Positions 39,928-49,937 of a stretch of 64,000 bases of DNA are shown in pieces. Origin of the DNA: Pseudomonas putida (GTDB taxonomy: Bacteria > Pseudomonadota > Gammaproteobacteria > Pseudomonadales > Pseudomonadaceae). The translations under genes and the position numbers were made by a program. How positions within the stretch are numbered: position 1 is the first letter of the stretch; the number at the start of each line of letters is the position of its first letter. The notes beneath the pieces were generated by a model that saw only the letters and a list, made by a program, of their open reading frames with translations, was not told the origin of the DNA and did no database searches. The stretch lies in assembly GCF_001636055.1 (NCBI RefSeq), contig NZ_CP011789.1, positions 3,968,001-4,032,000 on the forward strand, in the 5' to 3' direction.

Positions 39928-40452
39928 TCAGAGATAATCCAGCGAGTAGCGGATTCTGGAACTGACCAGGCCTGGGGTAGTGCGGCCTGTCGAGTAGTAC
40001 TGGGCGTAGTAGCGCAGCGTCGCGTTACCGTCCACGAGGGTGACTTGCTGGGAGTTCTGCGAGCCTTTGGCTGCAGCGAGATTCATGACGCTCTTGGCAC
40101 TGTTGAGCAATTGCAGCTCGACGTTTTCACTGCCGCCGGCATCGACGATCAGACGCCCTTGATCACTGACGCTCGCACCTGGCTCGAAGTAAGTTGAAAC
40201 CTGGCCGACATGGGTACAACCCGTCAGCTGCAATACGAAGGAGGTTTCCCCTTCCACATCGCCTGGACGCACGAGCTTCGCGGCGTTGACATCCGGCAGG
40301 GTCACCGGAAGATTGCCGTCCCCCCCATTGATGATGCACGTCGGCGCCAGAACCCGCCCCTGAAAGCTGATTTCGCCGTGGTCTGCCTGGGCCCCCCCGA
40401 CGATCAGCGACAACCCGCAGAGCGCAAAAACACTTTTGTAGAACCTGTCCAT
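39928..40452 (-). CDS. Major fimbrial subunit, type 1 family
   Basis: 174 residues from the ATG at 40452 (AAGGA upstream; a TTG further up is the alternative). Signal peptide 1-23. The mature protein has the pilin disulfide pair Cys39 (APTCIINGG) and Cys79 (LQLTGCTHVG), the central YFEPG segment, and the C-terminal beta-zipper with penultimate aromatic (YSLDYL). It is the first gene of the operon and the only subunit gene in it. Confidence 0.93.
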   Translation of the reverse strand: MDRFYKSVFALCGLSLIVGGAQADHGEISFQGRVLAPTCIINGGDGNLPVTLPDVNAAKLVRPGDVEGETSFVLQLTGCTHVGQVSTYFEPGASVSDQGRLIVDAGGSENVELQLLNSAKSVMNLAAAKGSQNSQQVTLVDGNATLRYYAQYYSTGRTTPGLVSSRIRYSLDYL

Positions 40453-40667
40453 ATCATCCTTCCTCAAGCGAGACGATCAGGCACATGCCGAACCGGCGCC
40501 GTAGAGCGGCGCGGCAACAGTATCTGCATCAGGCTTGGGAGGCTCTGTCGGTGATTGGTTGATCAGCGGCTGGCGACAACCATGACAGCGGTAGGATTCT
40601 CTACCATGCGATTGTGGGAACAATCCCCAGACCTCATGCTTCGAGGCCCGGAGAATGCTGCGAACTA

Positions 40668-42023
40668 CTAACGAGTTACAGTCCGCATCGTGACGAATTC
40701 CTCAGCGGCGGTCGGATGCACGCCGATAGTCTCGTCAAACTGCTGCTTTGTGGCGCCTGCCTTGAGTGCGATACCCAGCCCCTGGATGATCTCGCCTGCA
40801 TCCGGCCCCACCATATGGCAACCCAGGACCTTGTCGGTCTCGGCATCGACCACCAGCTTCATCAGGGTCTTTTCCTGCAGGTCGGTGAGGGTCAGCTTCA
40901 TGGCGCGGAAGCGGCTCTCGAAGATCTGGATCTTGTGGCCGGCAGCCAGTGCCTGCTCTTCGGTCAGGCCGACGGTGCCGATCGGCGGCTGGCTGAACAC
41001 CGCCGTGGGGATGTTCTGATAGTCCACCGAACGGTACTGCTCAGGCTTGAACAGGTGACGGGCTACCGCCATGCCTTCAGCCAGAGCGACCGGTGTGAGC
41101 TGGACACGACCGATTACATCGCCCAAGGCGAACACCGAAGGCTCGGTGGTACGGTACAGGTCGTCGACACGGATGTAACCGCGCTCGTCGAGCTCAACGC
41201 CGGTGTTCTCCAACCCCAGATTGTCGAGCATCGGACGACGACCGGTGGCGTAGAACACACAGTCGGCGATCAACTCCCGACCATCCTTGAGCGTCGCCTT
41301 GAGGCTGCCATCGGCCTGTTGGTCAATACACTGGATATCAGCGTTGAACTGCAGGTCCAGACCGCGCTTTTCCAGTTCCTCCTTCAGGTGGGTACGTACC
41401 GAACCATCGAAGCCGCGCAGGAACAGGTCGCCGCGATACAGCAAGGAGGTATCGGCGCCCAGGCCCTGGAAGATGCCGGCGAATTCGACGGCAATGTAGC
41501 CACCACCGACCACCAGCACCCGGCGTGGCAGCTCCTTGAGGTAGAACGCCTCGTTCGAGGTGATCGCCAGTTCCTTGCCAGGGATGTCAGGCACCTGTGG
41601 CCAGCCGCCCGTGGCGATGAGGATGTTCGCCGCGCTGTAGCGCTGACCTTCTACCTCAACCTCATGGGCACCGGTCATGCGCGCATGACCTTGCAGCAAG
41701 GTGACGCCGCTGTTGACCAGCAGGTTGCGGTAGATGCCGTTGAGACGCTCGATCTCACGGTTCTTGTTGGCGATCAGGGTGCCCCAGTCGAAGTGACCTT
41801 CTTCGAGGGTCCAGCCGTAGCCGGCCGCCTGCTCCAGCTCATCGGCGACGTGTGCACCGTACACCAGCAACTTCTTCGGCACACAGCCGACGTTGACGCA
41901 GGTGCCGCCCAGATAACGACTCTCGGCCACCGCCACCTTCGCCCCGAACCCCGCGGCAAAGCGCGCCGCGCGTACACCGCCGGAACCGGCACCAATCACG
42001 AACAGATCAAAATCGTAGGCCAC
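40668..42023 (-). CDS. gor: Glutathione-disulfide reductase
   Basis: 451 residues from a GTG at 42023 with GGAG seven bases upstream; an ATG-like upstream extension would run through a terminator hairpin. FAD motif [15 protein letters not shown], redox pair in [18 protein letters not shown] motif [13 protein letters not shown], and the C-terminal His-Glu pair in [10 protein letters not shown]. It keeps glutathione reduced using NADPH. Lies 102 nt behind galU with the terminator between them. Confidence 0.95.
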   Translation of the reverse strand: MAYDFDLFVIGAGSGGVRAARFAAGFGAKVAVAESRYLGGTCVNVGCVPKKLLVYGAHVADELEQAAGYGWTLEEGHFDWGTLIANKNREIERLNGIYRNLLVNSGVTLLQGHARMTGAHEVEVEGQRYSAANILIATGGWPQVPDIPGKELAITSNEAFYLKELPRRVLVVGGGYIAVEFAGIFQGLGADTSLLYRGDLFLRGFDGSVRTHLKEELEKRGLDLQFNADIQCIDQQADGSLKATLKDGRELIADCVFYATGRRPMLDNLGLENTGVELDERGYIRVDDLYRTTEPSVFALGDVIGRVQLTPVALAEGMAVARHLFKPEQYRSVDYQNIPTAVFSQPPIGTVGLTEEQALAAGHKIQIFESRFRAMKLTLTDLQEKTLMKLVVDAETDKVLGCHMVGPDAGEIIQGLGIALKAGATKQQFDETIGVHPTAAEEFVTMRTVTR

Positions 42024-42037
42024 TTTCCAGACTCCAC

Positions 42038-42066
42038 AAAAAAAGCCACCCGAGGGTGGCTCTTTT
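42038..42066 (-). terminator. Terminator between galU and gor
   Basis: A 7-bp stem (AGCCACC / GGTGGCT, loop CGAG) followed on the minus strand by a run of seven T. The T-run ends only 14 bases before the gor GTG, so the gor ribosome site directly abuts it. Confidence 0.85.
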
Positions 42067-42125
42067 CGTGACGCGCTGCAAGCGTCAGACAGCAAGAAAA
42101 GTGACGCTGCAGCGCTGGCTCGGAC

Positions 42126-42965
42126 TCAGTAGGCCTTGCCGGTCTTGTAGTAGTTCTCGAAGCAGAAGTTGGTGGCGTCGATATAGCCTTCGGCGCCGCC
42201 GCAGTCGAAACGCTTGCCCTTGAACTTGTAGGCAATGACACAACCGTTCTGTGCCTGCTGCATCAGGGCGTCGGTGATCTGGATCTCCCCGCCTTTGCCC
42301 GGCTCGGTGTTGGCGATGATATCGAAGATGTCCGGGGTCAGGATGTAGCGGCCAATGATCGCCAGGTTCGACGGCGCATCTTCAGGCTTGGGCTTCTCGA
42401 CCATGTTGGTCACGCGGAAGATGTCATCGCGGATCATGTCGCCAGCAATCACGCCGTACTTGTTGGTTTCCTGCGGATCGACTTCCTGGATGGCAACGAT
42501 CGAGCAGCGGAACTGATTGAACAGCTTGACCATCTGGGTCAGGACACCGTCACCTTCAGGGTTGACGCACAGGTCGTCCGCCAGCACCACGGCGAACGGC
42601 TCGTCACCGATCAGGGGGCGACCGGTGAGGATGGCGTGGCCCAGGCCTTTCATTTCAGTCTGACGGGTATAGGAGAACGAGCACTCGTCCAGCAGACGAC
42701 GGATACCGACCAGGTATTTTTCCTTGTCGGTGCCCTTGATCTGATTTTCCAGCTCATAGCTGATGTCGAAATGGTCTTCCAGCGCGCGCTTGCCGCGCCC
42801 GGTGACAATGGAGATCTCGTTCAGACCGGCATCCAAGGCCTCTTCAACGCCATACTGGATCAGTGGCTTGTTCACCACCGGCAGCATTTCCTTGGGCATG
42901 GCTTTGGTAGCGGGCAGGAAGCGGGTGCCGTAACCGGCTGCCGGGAACAAGCATTTTTTGATCAT
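42126..42965 (-). CDS. galU: UTP-glucose-1-phosphate uridylyltransferase
   Basis: 279 residues. The nucleotidyltransferase signature AAGYGTRFLPATKAMPKEMLP is at the N-terminus (split by one or two residues). It makes UDP-glucose from UTP and glucose 1-phosphate. AAGG six bases ahead favours the ATG at 42965 over the one at 42971. It follows ugd by 48 nt on the same strand; together they make UDP-glucose and UDP-glucuronate for envelope and exopolysaccharide synthesis. Confidence 0.97.
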   Translation of the reverse strand: MIKKCLFPAAGYGTRFLPATKAMPKEMLPVVNKPLIQYGVEEALDAGLNEISIVTGRGKRALEDHFDISYELENQIKGTDKEKYLVGIRRLLDECSFSYTRQTEMKGLGHAILTGRPLIGDEPFAVVLADDLCVNPEGDGVLTQMVKLFNQFRCSIVAIQEVDPQETNKYGVIAGDMIRDDIFRVTNMVEKPKPEDAPSNLAIIGRYILTPDIFDIIANTEPGKGGEIQITDALMQQAQNGCVIAYKFKGKRFDCGGAEGYIDATNFCFENYYKTGKAY

Positions 42966-43013
42966 ATACATCCTTAAACAAGGGCTGGGCCTGTGGTATT
43001 CGGCGCAGTCTAA

Positions 43014-44375
43014 TCAGGCGGCAGTCACCTTACAATGCCCCACCTGCGGCCGACCGATGCCATGATAGAGATAACCCAGTGTAGATAGTTCCGATGGATC
43101 GTAAATATTACGCCCGTCGAACAGCACCGGCTTACGCATCAGGCCCCTGATCCGACGAAAATCCGGCTGGCGGAACTGCTTCCATTCGGTCACCAGTACC
43201 AGTGCATCCGCGCCCTCCACACAGGCATAGGGATCATCCCCCAACTGCAATTGACCACTGGCCATCGCCTGCGGATAAGCCGCCGCGGCCCCGTCCAGCG
43301 CCGCCGGGTCACAGGCCCGCACCCGTGCCCCTGCCGCCAGCAGGGCGTCGAGCAGCACCAGGCTGGGTGCCTCTCGCAGGTCGTCGGTGCCAGGCTTGAA
43401 CGCCAGGCCCCACAACGCCACATTGCATCCGCCCATGCCCCCCCCGAAATGCTGCTGCAGCGCCTGGAACAACAAGGTCTTCTGCTGCGCGTTGCGCGCG
43501 TGGACCGCGCGCAGGATCGCCGGCTGGTAGCCATGCTGCTCGGCTGTGTGGATCAGCGCACGCACGTCCTTTGGAAAGCATGAGCCGCCATAGCCGCAGC
43601 CTGCGTAGATGAAATCGCTGCCGATGCGCCGGTCGCTGCCGATCCCGCGACGCACCTGTTCGATATCCACCTCCAGCTCGGCGCACAGGCCGGCCAGCTC
43701 GTTGACGAAGGAAATCTTGGTGGCAAGGAAGGCATTGGCGGCATACTTGCTGAATTCGGCGGCGCGCGGGCTCATGACCAGCACGCGCTCCCGGTTACGT
43801 ACAAAGGGCGCATACAGGCGCTGCAAGCATTGAGTGGCGGCGTCACTGTCGGTGCCGATGATGATCCGCTGAGGGCGCATGAAGTCCTCGACGGCGCTGC
43901 CCTCCTTGAGAAACTCCGGATTGCTCGCCACCGACACCGTGAAACTGGCCCCGCGTGCGCGCAAGCCGCTGTTGACCTGGCGGGCAACCCGCTCGGCCGT
44001 GCCCACCGGCACGGTCGACTTGTTCACCACCAGGCATGGGCGCAGCAAGTGCCGCCCGAGACTGTCGGCCACCGCCAGCACATGCTGCAGGTCCGCCGAG
44101 CCGTCTTCATGGCTGGGCGTACCCACGGCGATGAACGCCACATCGACCCGCGCCAACGCGTGATCCCAGTGCTCGGTGAAACTCAACAGGCCACTGTGCA
44201 GCCCCTCCTGCACGAGCGCAGCAAGCCCGGGCTCGTAGATCGGACACTGTCCCTGACGCAACTGGGCCAGGCGCGCGCGGTCATGCTCCAGACAGACCAC
44301 GCGATTGCCCATTTGCGCGAAACAGGCCGCCGTGACCAGCCCCACGTACCCCGCCCCGATCACACAGAGTTCCAT
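43014..44375 (-). CDS. ugd: UDP-glucose 6-dehydrogenase
   Basis: 453 residues. NAD-binding motif MELCVIGAGYVGLVTAACFA at the start and catalytic Cys in YGGSCFPKDVRALI. It oxidises UDP-glucose twice to UDP-glucuronate. AAGGAG precedes the ATG. It lies upstream of galU in the same direction, so substrate and product enzymes are co-expressed. Confidence 0.96.
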   Translation of the reverse strand: MELCVIGAGYVGLVTAACFAQMGNRVVCLEHDRARLAQLRQGQCPIYEPGLAALVQEGLHSGLLSFTEHWDHALARVDVAFIAVGTPSHEDGSADLQHVLAVADSLGRHLLRPCLVVNKSTVPVGTAERVARQVNSGLRARGASFTVSVASNPEFLKEGSAVEDFMRPQRIIIGTDSDAATQCLQRLYAPFVRNRERVLVMSPRAAEFSKYAANAFLATKISFVNELAGLCAELEVDIEQVRRGIGSDRRIGSDFIYAGCGYGGSCFPKDVRALIHTAEQHGYQPAILRAVHARNAQQKTLLFQALQQHFGGGMGGCNVALWGLAFKPGTDDLREAPSLVLLDALLAAGARVRACDPAALDGAAAAYPQAMASGQLQLGDDPYACVEGADALVLVTEWKQFRQPDFRRIRGLMRKPVLFDGRNIYDPSELSTLGYLYHGIGRPQVGHCKVTAA

Positions 44376-44470
44376 GGCCGCACTCCTTCAGGAAGATACG
44401 ACATTGCAACCTGCAGGCGATTGCAGGGCCGTGACAGCGACGCGGCGGGAATATGACAGGTGCCCGGTAT

Positions 44471-45385
44471 TCAGCCGCCCGTGCCCTGCCCGATCAATAC
44501 ACCCTCGACCTTTTGCCCATACAGGTTGACGCCATCGTTGGCATGGAACTTCACCCGCGTCTTCTCGATGGAGCCCTCTACCAGGCGCGGATCCTGCGGG
44601 CGTTCGTGGCGGTTGATCCATGCCGCGACATCCCACGCCTGCTGGTCACTCAGGCTGCCTGGCTTGCCCAGTGGCATGTTGTGCTTGATGAAGGACGCGG
44701 CGGTGTTGATCCGGTGCATCCCGGCCCCCCAGTTATAGGCATCGCGCCCCCACAACGGCGGCATGACGTACTCACCTGCAACTTTCTGCCCCTCGCCCTT
44801 GCCGCCGTGACAGATCGCGCATTGCTCGCTGTACACCTGCTCGCCACGCTTGAAGTCGTAGCCGTCCTTGGGTTGCGGCACCTCAGGATAACCGCGACCG
44901 GGCGTCTCCACGCCTGTGCGAGTGCCGGTCGCCAGCCAGTAGGCATAGACGCTGAGCGCGGTCATCGGCGGGCTGTCGGCCGCCGGTGGCTTGCCGTTCA
45001 TGCTGAACTGGAAACAGCCTTGGATACGTTCGGCGTACGTGTTGACCTTGTCGTTTTTCTTGCGATAGGCGGGATACATCGGGTAGGCGCCCCACAGCGG
45101 AGCGGAGTGGGCCATGCGGCCTTGGTCGAGATGGCAGTTGCTACAGTTCATGCCATTGCCGACAGCCTCAGGCATCAAGCGGCGAGTATCGACGAACAGC
45201 GCATGCCCCTGGCGGACCATCTGGCCGAACGCGTTGTCCGGCAACTCGCTTTCTGCAGGAGGCACGAATACCGGAGTGGCCTGGCTGCCGGGCACCTTGA
45301 GCTGCGACTGGTCTTGCATGGCGATCTGCGCCGCCTGGGCGACGCCTGCGCCGAGCCACAATGCTGCGATCAGGATTTTTTTCAT
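44471..45385 (-). CDS. tsdA: Di-haem cytochrome c, thiosulfate dehydrogenase (TsdA)-like
   Basis: 304 residues. Signal peptide 1-19. Two haem motifs, CSNCH (81-85) and CAICH (189-193). Between them lies ERIQGCFQFSMNGKP with Cys124, matching the segment that gives TsdA its unusual cysteine haem ligand, and then LSVYAYWLATG. TsdA joins two thiosulfates to tetrathionate in the periplasm. It overlaps the end of the upstream cytochrome gene by 4 nt, as in tsdBA operons. The enzyme call is inferred from motif and context. Confidence 0.82.
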   Translation of the reverse strand: MKKILIAALWLGAGVAQAAQIAMQDQSQLKVPGSQATPVFVPPAESELPDNAFGQMVRQGHALFVDTRRLMPEAVGNGMNCSNCHLDQGRMAHSAPLWGAYPMYPAYRKKNDKVNTYAERIQGCFQFSMNGKPPAADSPPMTALSVYAYWLATGTRTGVETPGRGYPEVPQPKDGYDFKRGEQVYSEQCAICHGGKGEGQKVAGEYVMPPLWGRDAYNWGAGMHRINTAASFIKHNMPLGKPGSLSDQQAWDVAAWINRHERPQDPRLVEGSIEKTRVKFHANDGVNLYGQKVEGVLIGQGTGG

Positions 45386-46032
45386 GGTGCGACCTCCTGG
45401 CGGGCGGCGTGGGCGAAGTAGTCGGCGATTGCCGTCACCTCGGCATCGGTCATGGCCTTGGCCACACCGACCATCAGTTGGTTAGGGTCGTTACGCCTGC
45501 TACCGTCGCGCCAGGCATTGAGCTGCGCAACCAGGTAAGCCGCCGGTTGTCCGGCCAGTGGCGGAAAGTGCTCGCCAACCCCCGCACCACCTGGGCCATG
45601 GCACTGCACACAACCGGGAATCTGCCGGCTCCAGTCGCCGTACAAGGCCAGGCGTTCGGTCGGATCGCTGGCCATTTGCTGACGGCGCGAACCCGTAACC
45701 GGGTCGGAAGGCTGCTCGGCCAGCCAAGCGCTGACCGAGCGGATCTCCTCGTCGCTCAGCGCCTTGGCAAGCGGCTCCATGACCGGCTGCTTGCGGCTAC
45801 CCGAGCGAAAGTCCTCGAGTTGCTTGCTCAGGTATCCGGCAGACAAGCCGGACAGGCGGGGAAAACCGGCAGCGGCGATACCTTTGCCGTCCGGGCCATG
45901 GCAACCGAGACAGGCCATGGCGGCGGGATTCTGCCCGCCCTGGGTGAAGATTTTCTGGCCATCGACGGCATGCGCCGCGGGCCAGGCCAGGATCAGCAGA
46001 CCGCCGATCATGACGCGACTCATCGGGTTCAT
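45382..46032 (-). CDS. Di-haem cytochrome c4-like protein, TsdB-like electron acceptor
   Basis: 216 residues from the ATG at 46032 (GGAG eight bases upstream). Signal peptide 1-22. Two tandem cytochrome c domains with CLGCH (41-45) and CVQCH (141-145), each with the following GPDGKG or GPGGAG segment. It is the likely electron acceptor of the TsdA-like enzyme encoded behind it and would pass electrons to a terminal oxidase. Confidence 0.85.
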   Translation of the reverse strand: MNPMSRVMIGGLLILAWPAAHAVDGQKIFTQGGQNPAAMACLGCHGPDGKGIAAAGFPRLSGLSAGYLSKQLEDFRSGSRKQPVMEPLAKALSDEEIRSVSAWLAEQPSDPVTGSRRQQMASDPTERLALYGDWSRQIPGCVQCHGPGGAGVGEHFPPLAGQPAAYLVAQLNAWRDGSRRNDPNQLMVGVAKAMTDAEVTAIADYFAHAARQEVAP

Positions 46033-46177
46033 CAGGGACACTCCATTTCCTTGTTATAAGCTTAGTCTTAAAAGACATAAGGAAATGGATACTAGTCCGG
46101 ATAACTAAAGCGGAACAATGTCCCTACAAGTCATAAGGTATTGATCGGGCGTCTAACGACGTATTGCTTGCGCTGGA

Positions 46178-46537
46178 TCAAGAACCGGAGATGCACTGGG
46201 TCGCTGCGGAGCGCACATCACCCAGACGCAGAGGGAAGTTGTTCAAGCGTTCATGCAGCTTGATGGCACTGCCACTGCCACGCTTGTCGACATCGACAAG
46301 CGCTGCCGGGCCGACACCGGCACTGAGCTTCTGCGGCACGATCAGGCGCAGGCCATCGCCACGCGCCTCTTCCACCAGCGGATCACGGCTATCGCCCAGC
46401 TTCTGCTTTACACAATCGGCATACTCACGCGGCGTCTTGCCGGAGATCACATCCAGCGTCTCTCGCGACTGCTCCAGCTCCGAGACACTGACGCAACCAC
46501 CCAGTACCAGCGTCGCCGCCGCCATCACCCACTTCAT
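46178..46537 (-). CDS. Small lipoprotein, unknown function
   Basis: 119 residues from the ATG at 46537, with AGAGGTG upstream. Signal peptide with lipobox LGGC (Cys15). The mature part has one further Cys near residue 41 (EYADCVKQKL) and one near the C-terminus (ATQCISG), which may pair. It contains LRLIVPQKLSAGVGPAALVDVD. I recall similar short Pseudomonas lipoproteins but no named family. Confidence 0.7.
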   Translation of the reverse strand: MKWVMAAATLVLGGCVSVSELEQSRETLDVISGKTPREYADCVKQKLGDSRDPLVEEARGDGLRLIVPQKLSAGVGPAALVDVDKRGSGSAIKLHERLNNFPLRLGDVRSAATQCISGS

Positions 46538-46700
46538 CCGTTGCACCTCTGCCAATCAAAGAAATCGTTCGACAACGTCCGGGCGGTTTTGCTCCCTGCT
46601 TTGGCAGATTTCTCCCTGGCCCGGCCGTGCAGCCCGCCAGTGTACCCTGACATCGTGGTATCTTGGGCATTTGCAGAATCCCAACCTCGCGGAGCCCCAC

Positions 46701-47003
46701 ATGAAATTCGTCCACCAGCGCGAGCACCTCAACGAGGATGACATCGTCGTTATCGAGTGCTCCCAGCGCTGCAACATCCGCCTGATGAACGACGCCAACT
46801 TCCGCAGCTTCAAGAACGGCGGTCGCCACACTTACCACGGCGGCCTGTTCGAACGCTTCCCGGCGAAAATCACCGTCCCCAGCACCGGTTTCTGGAACAT
46901 CACGCTCGATACCGTGACCGCCCGCCCGATCTCGGTGACGCGCAAGCCGACCTTCACCCACAAGATCAAGATCATCCGTCGCTCGTCGTCGAAACTCGGA
47001 TAA
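46701..47003 (+). CDS. DUF1883 family protein
   Basis: 100 residues starting MKFVHQREHLNEDDIVVIE. The sequence (CSQRCNIRLMNDANFRSFKNG, HTYHGGLFERFPAKITVPSTGFWNITLD) is the compact all-beta DUF1883 domain. A chain of this length is one domain and nothing else. Function unknown. GGAGCC upstream supports the start. The 56-residue gene behind it starts 8 nt past the stop, so the two form an operon. Confidence 0.85.
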   Translation: MKFVHQREHLNEDDIVVIECSQRCNIRLMNDANFRSFKNGGRHTYHGGLFERFPAKITVPSTGFWNITLDTVTARPISVTRKPTFTHKIKIIRRSSSKLG

Positions 47004-47011
47004 GCCCTGCC

Positions 47012-47182
47012 ATGACCCAGAACCTCAAATACGTGATCAAGTACAAGCTCGACGGCCAGCGCCGCTGGGACTTTGCCGTGATGCCCGATACCTCTCAGGA
47101 ACAAGCCCTGGAAGCGTTGCGCAAGATCCACGGCGAAGACGCCGAGAAAATCAGCGACATTCAAGTCAGCAAGGCGTTGTAA
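47012..47182 (+). CDS. Small protein downstream of the DUF1883 gene, unknown function
   Basis: 56 residues (MTQNLKYVIKYKLDGQRRWDFAVM..., ending ISDIQVSKAL), predicted soluble, with a beta-beta-alpha pattern. The 8-nt gap to the previous gene suggests shared translation. No family recognised. Confidence 0.65.
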   Translation: MTQNLKYVIKYKLDGQRRWDFAVMPDTSQEQALEALRKIHGEDAEKISDIQVSKAL

Positions 47183-47276
47183 TCCAACAGCCATAGCGCT
47201 CAGGGCGTGCCCGCCGCCGCCCTGGGTGCCTGCACCGCCGATACAGGCCTGGCGTCCCGATAGCACCCTGCCATGA

Positions 47277-48109
<833 letters not shown>

Positions 48110-48110
<1 letters not shown>

Positions 48111-48790
48111 TGCCACTCGACGCCAGTGACCTGGGGGCGATCTGGCTGACCGTCAAACTGGCCAGCCTGACCACACTGATCCTGCTGGTGGTGGGCACGC
48201 CCATCGCCTGGTGGCTGGCACGCACCCGCTCATGGCTGCGCGGGCCCGTCGGGGCAGTCGTGGCACTGCCCCTGGTGCTGCCACCGACCGTGATCGGTTT
48301 CTACCTGCTGATCGCGCTCGGCCCCCACGGCTGGCTTGGTCAGGCCACCCAGGCGCTGGGGCTAGGCACCGTGGTGTTCAGCTTTACCGGGCTGGTGATC
48401 GGCTCGGTGGTGTACTCCATGCCGTTCGTGGTCCAGCCCCTGCAGAACGCCTTCAGCGCCATCGGCCAGCGCCCGCTGGAAGTGGCCGCAACGCTGCGGG
48501 CCAGTCCTTGGGACACCTTCATCCACGTGGTGCTGCCGCTGGCCAGGCCGGGCTTCATCACTGCCAGCATCCTCGGCTTTGCCCATACCGTCGGCGAGTT
48601 CGGTGTGGTACTGATGATCGGTGGCAACATCCCCGACAAGACCCGCGTGGTTTCGGTGCAGATCTTCGATCACGTCGAAGCCATGGCCTATTCGCAAGCG
48701 CACTGGCTGGCCGGTGCGATGCTGGTGTTCTCCTTCCTGGTGCTGCTGATGCTCTATGCCGGCCGCCGTGGCAAGGCTGGCTGGAGCTGA
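48110..48790 (+). CDS. modB: Molybdate ABC transporter permease
   Basis: 226 residues with five or six membrane spans. It carries the permease coupling loop [25 protein letters not shown]. It starts on the last base of the modA stop (TGATG), so translation is coupled. Confidence 0.96.
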
Positions 48791-48791
48791 G

Positions 48792-49883
48792 ATGAGTTCA
48801 CGCATGCACGCACGCCTGAAACTGGCGCGCGACGACTTCACCCTGGATGTCGACCTCGACCTGCCGGGCCGCGGGATCAGCGCCCTGTTCGGCCATTCGG
48901 GCTCAGGCAAGACTTCCTGCCTGCGCTGCCTGGCCGGCCTGGAACGCGCCAGCGAAGCCTACATCGAGATCAACGGCGAGGTGTGGGAAGACAGTCGCCA
49001 CGGCACTTTCCTCGCCCCGCATCGACGCCCGGTGGGCTATGTGTTCCAGGAGGCCAGCCTGTTTGCGCACCTCTCGGTGCGCGGCAATCTGGAATTCGGC
49101 TGGCGGCGGGTCTCGGCCAGCGAACGCAAGGTCGGACTGGACCAGGCCTGCCAGTTGCTGGGGATCGGGCACTTGCTCGAACGCAAGCCCATCACCCTCT
49201 CCGGCGGCGAAGCGCAGCGTGTCGGCATCGCTCGCGCCCTGCTCAGCAGCCCCCGGCTGCTGCTGATGGATGAGCCCCTGGCCGCCCTGGACGGCCCGCG
49301 CAAGCGCGAGATCCTGCCCTACCTCGAACGCCTGCACGACGAGCTCGACATCCCTGTGGTGTATGTCAGCCACTCCCAGGACGAGGTCGCACGCCTGGCC
49401 GATCATCTGGTACTGCTGGAGCAGGGCAAGGTCATGGCCAGCGGCCCGATCGGCCAGACGCTCGCGCGCCTCGATCTCTCGCTGGCGCAGAGCGAGGAAG
49501 CGGGTGTGGTGCTCGAAGGTGTGGTGATCGGCCACCAACCCGACTATGGACTGTTCGACCTGCGCTTGCCGGGCAGCGACGGTGCGCTGCTGCGCATCGC
49601 CCATCCCGACCTGCATGTCGGCAGCACCCTGCGCCTCAAGGTCCACGCCCGCGATGTCAGCCTGACCCTCGCCCACGACGGCACCTCGAGCATCCTCAAC
49701 CGCTTGCCGGTGACCGTGCGAGAATGTCGCCCGGCCGACAACCCGGCGCACGTGCTGGTCAGCCTCGACGCTGCCGGCAGCGCCTTGCTCGCGCGCATCA
49801 CCCGGTACTCGGCAGACCAGCTCGGCCTGCAGCCGGGCCAGATGCTGTGGGCGCAGATCAAGTCGGTGGCGCTGTTGGCCTGA
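48792..49883 (+). CDS. modC: Molybdate ABC transporter ATP-binding protein
   Basis: 363 residues from the ATG at 48792. Walker A GHSGSGKT (34-41), Q-loop and signature [18 protein letters not shown], Walker [13 protein letters not shown], and a C-terminal TOBE/MOP domain that binds molybdate and can inhibit transport. It starts one base after the modB stop. Confidence 0.96.
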   Translation: MSSRMHARLKLARDDFTLDVDLDLPGRGISALFGHSGSGKTSCLRCLAGLERASEAYIEINGEVWEDSRHGTFLAPHRRPVGYVFQEASLFAHLSVRGNLEFGWRRVSASERKVGLDQACQLLGIGHLLERKPITLSGGEAQRVGIARALLSSPRLLLMDEPLAALDGPRKREILPYLERLHDELDIPVVYVSHSQDEVARLADHLVLLEQGKVMASGPIGQTLARLDLSLAQSEEAGVVLEGVVIGHQPDYGLFDLRLPGSDGALLRIAHPDLHVGSTLRLKVHARDVSLTLAHDGTSSILNRLPVTVRECRPADNPAHVLVSLDAAGSALLARITRYSADQLGLQPGQMLWAQIKSVALLA

Positions 49884-49937
49884 GCAACTCAGGCACTGTC
49901 GTTGTCCACAGATGACAACTGGTCGATGGACTGCGCC

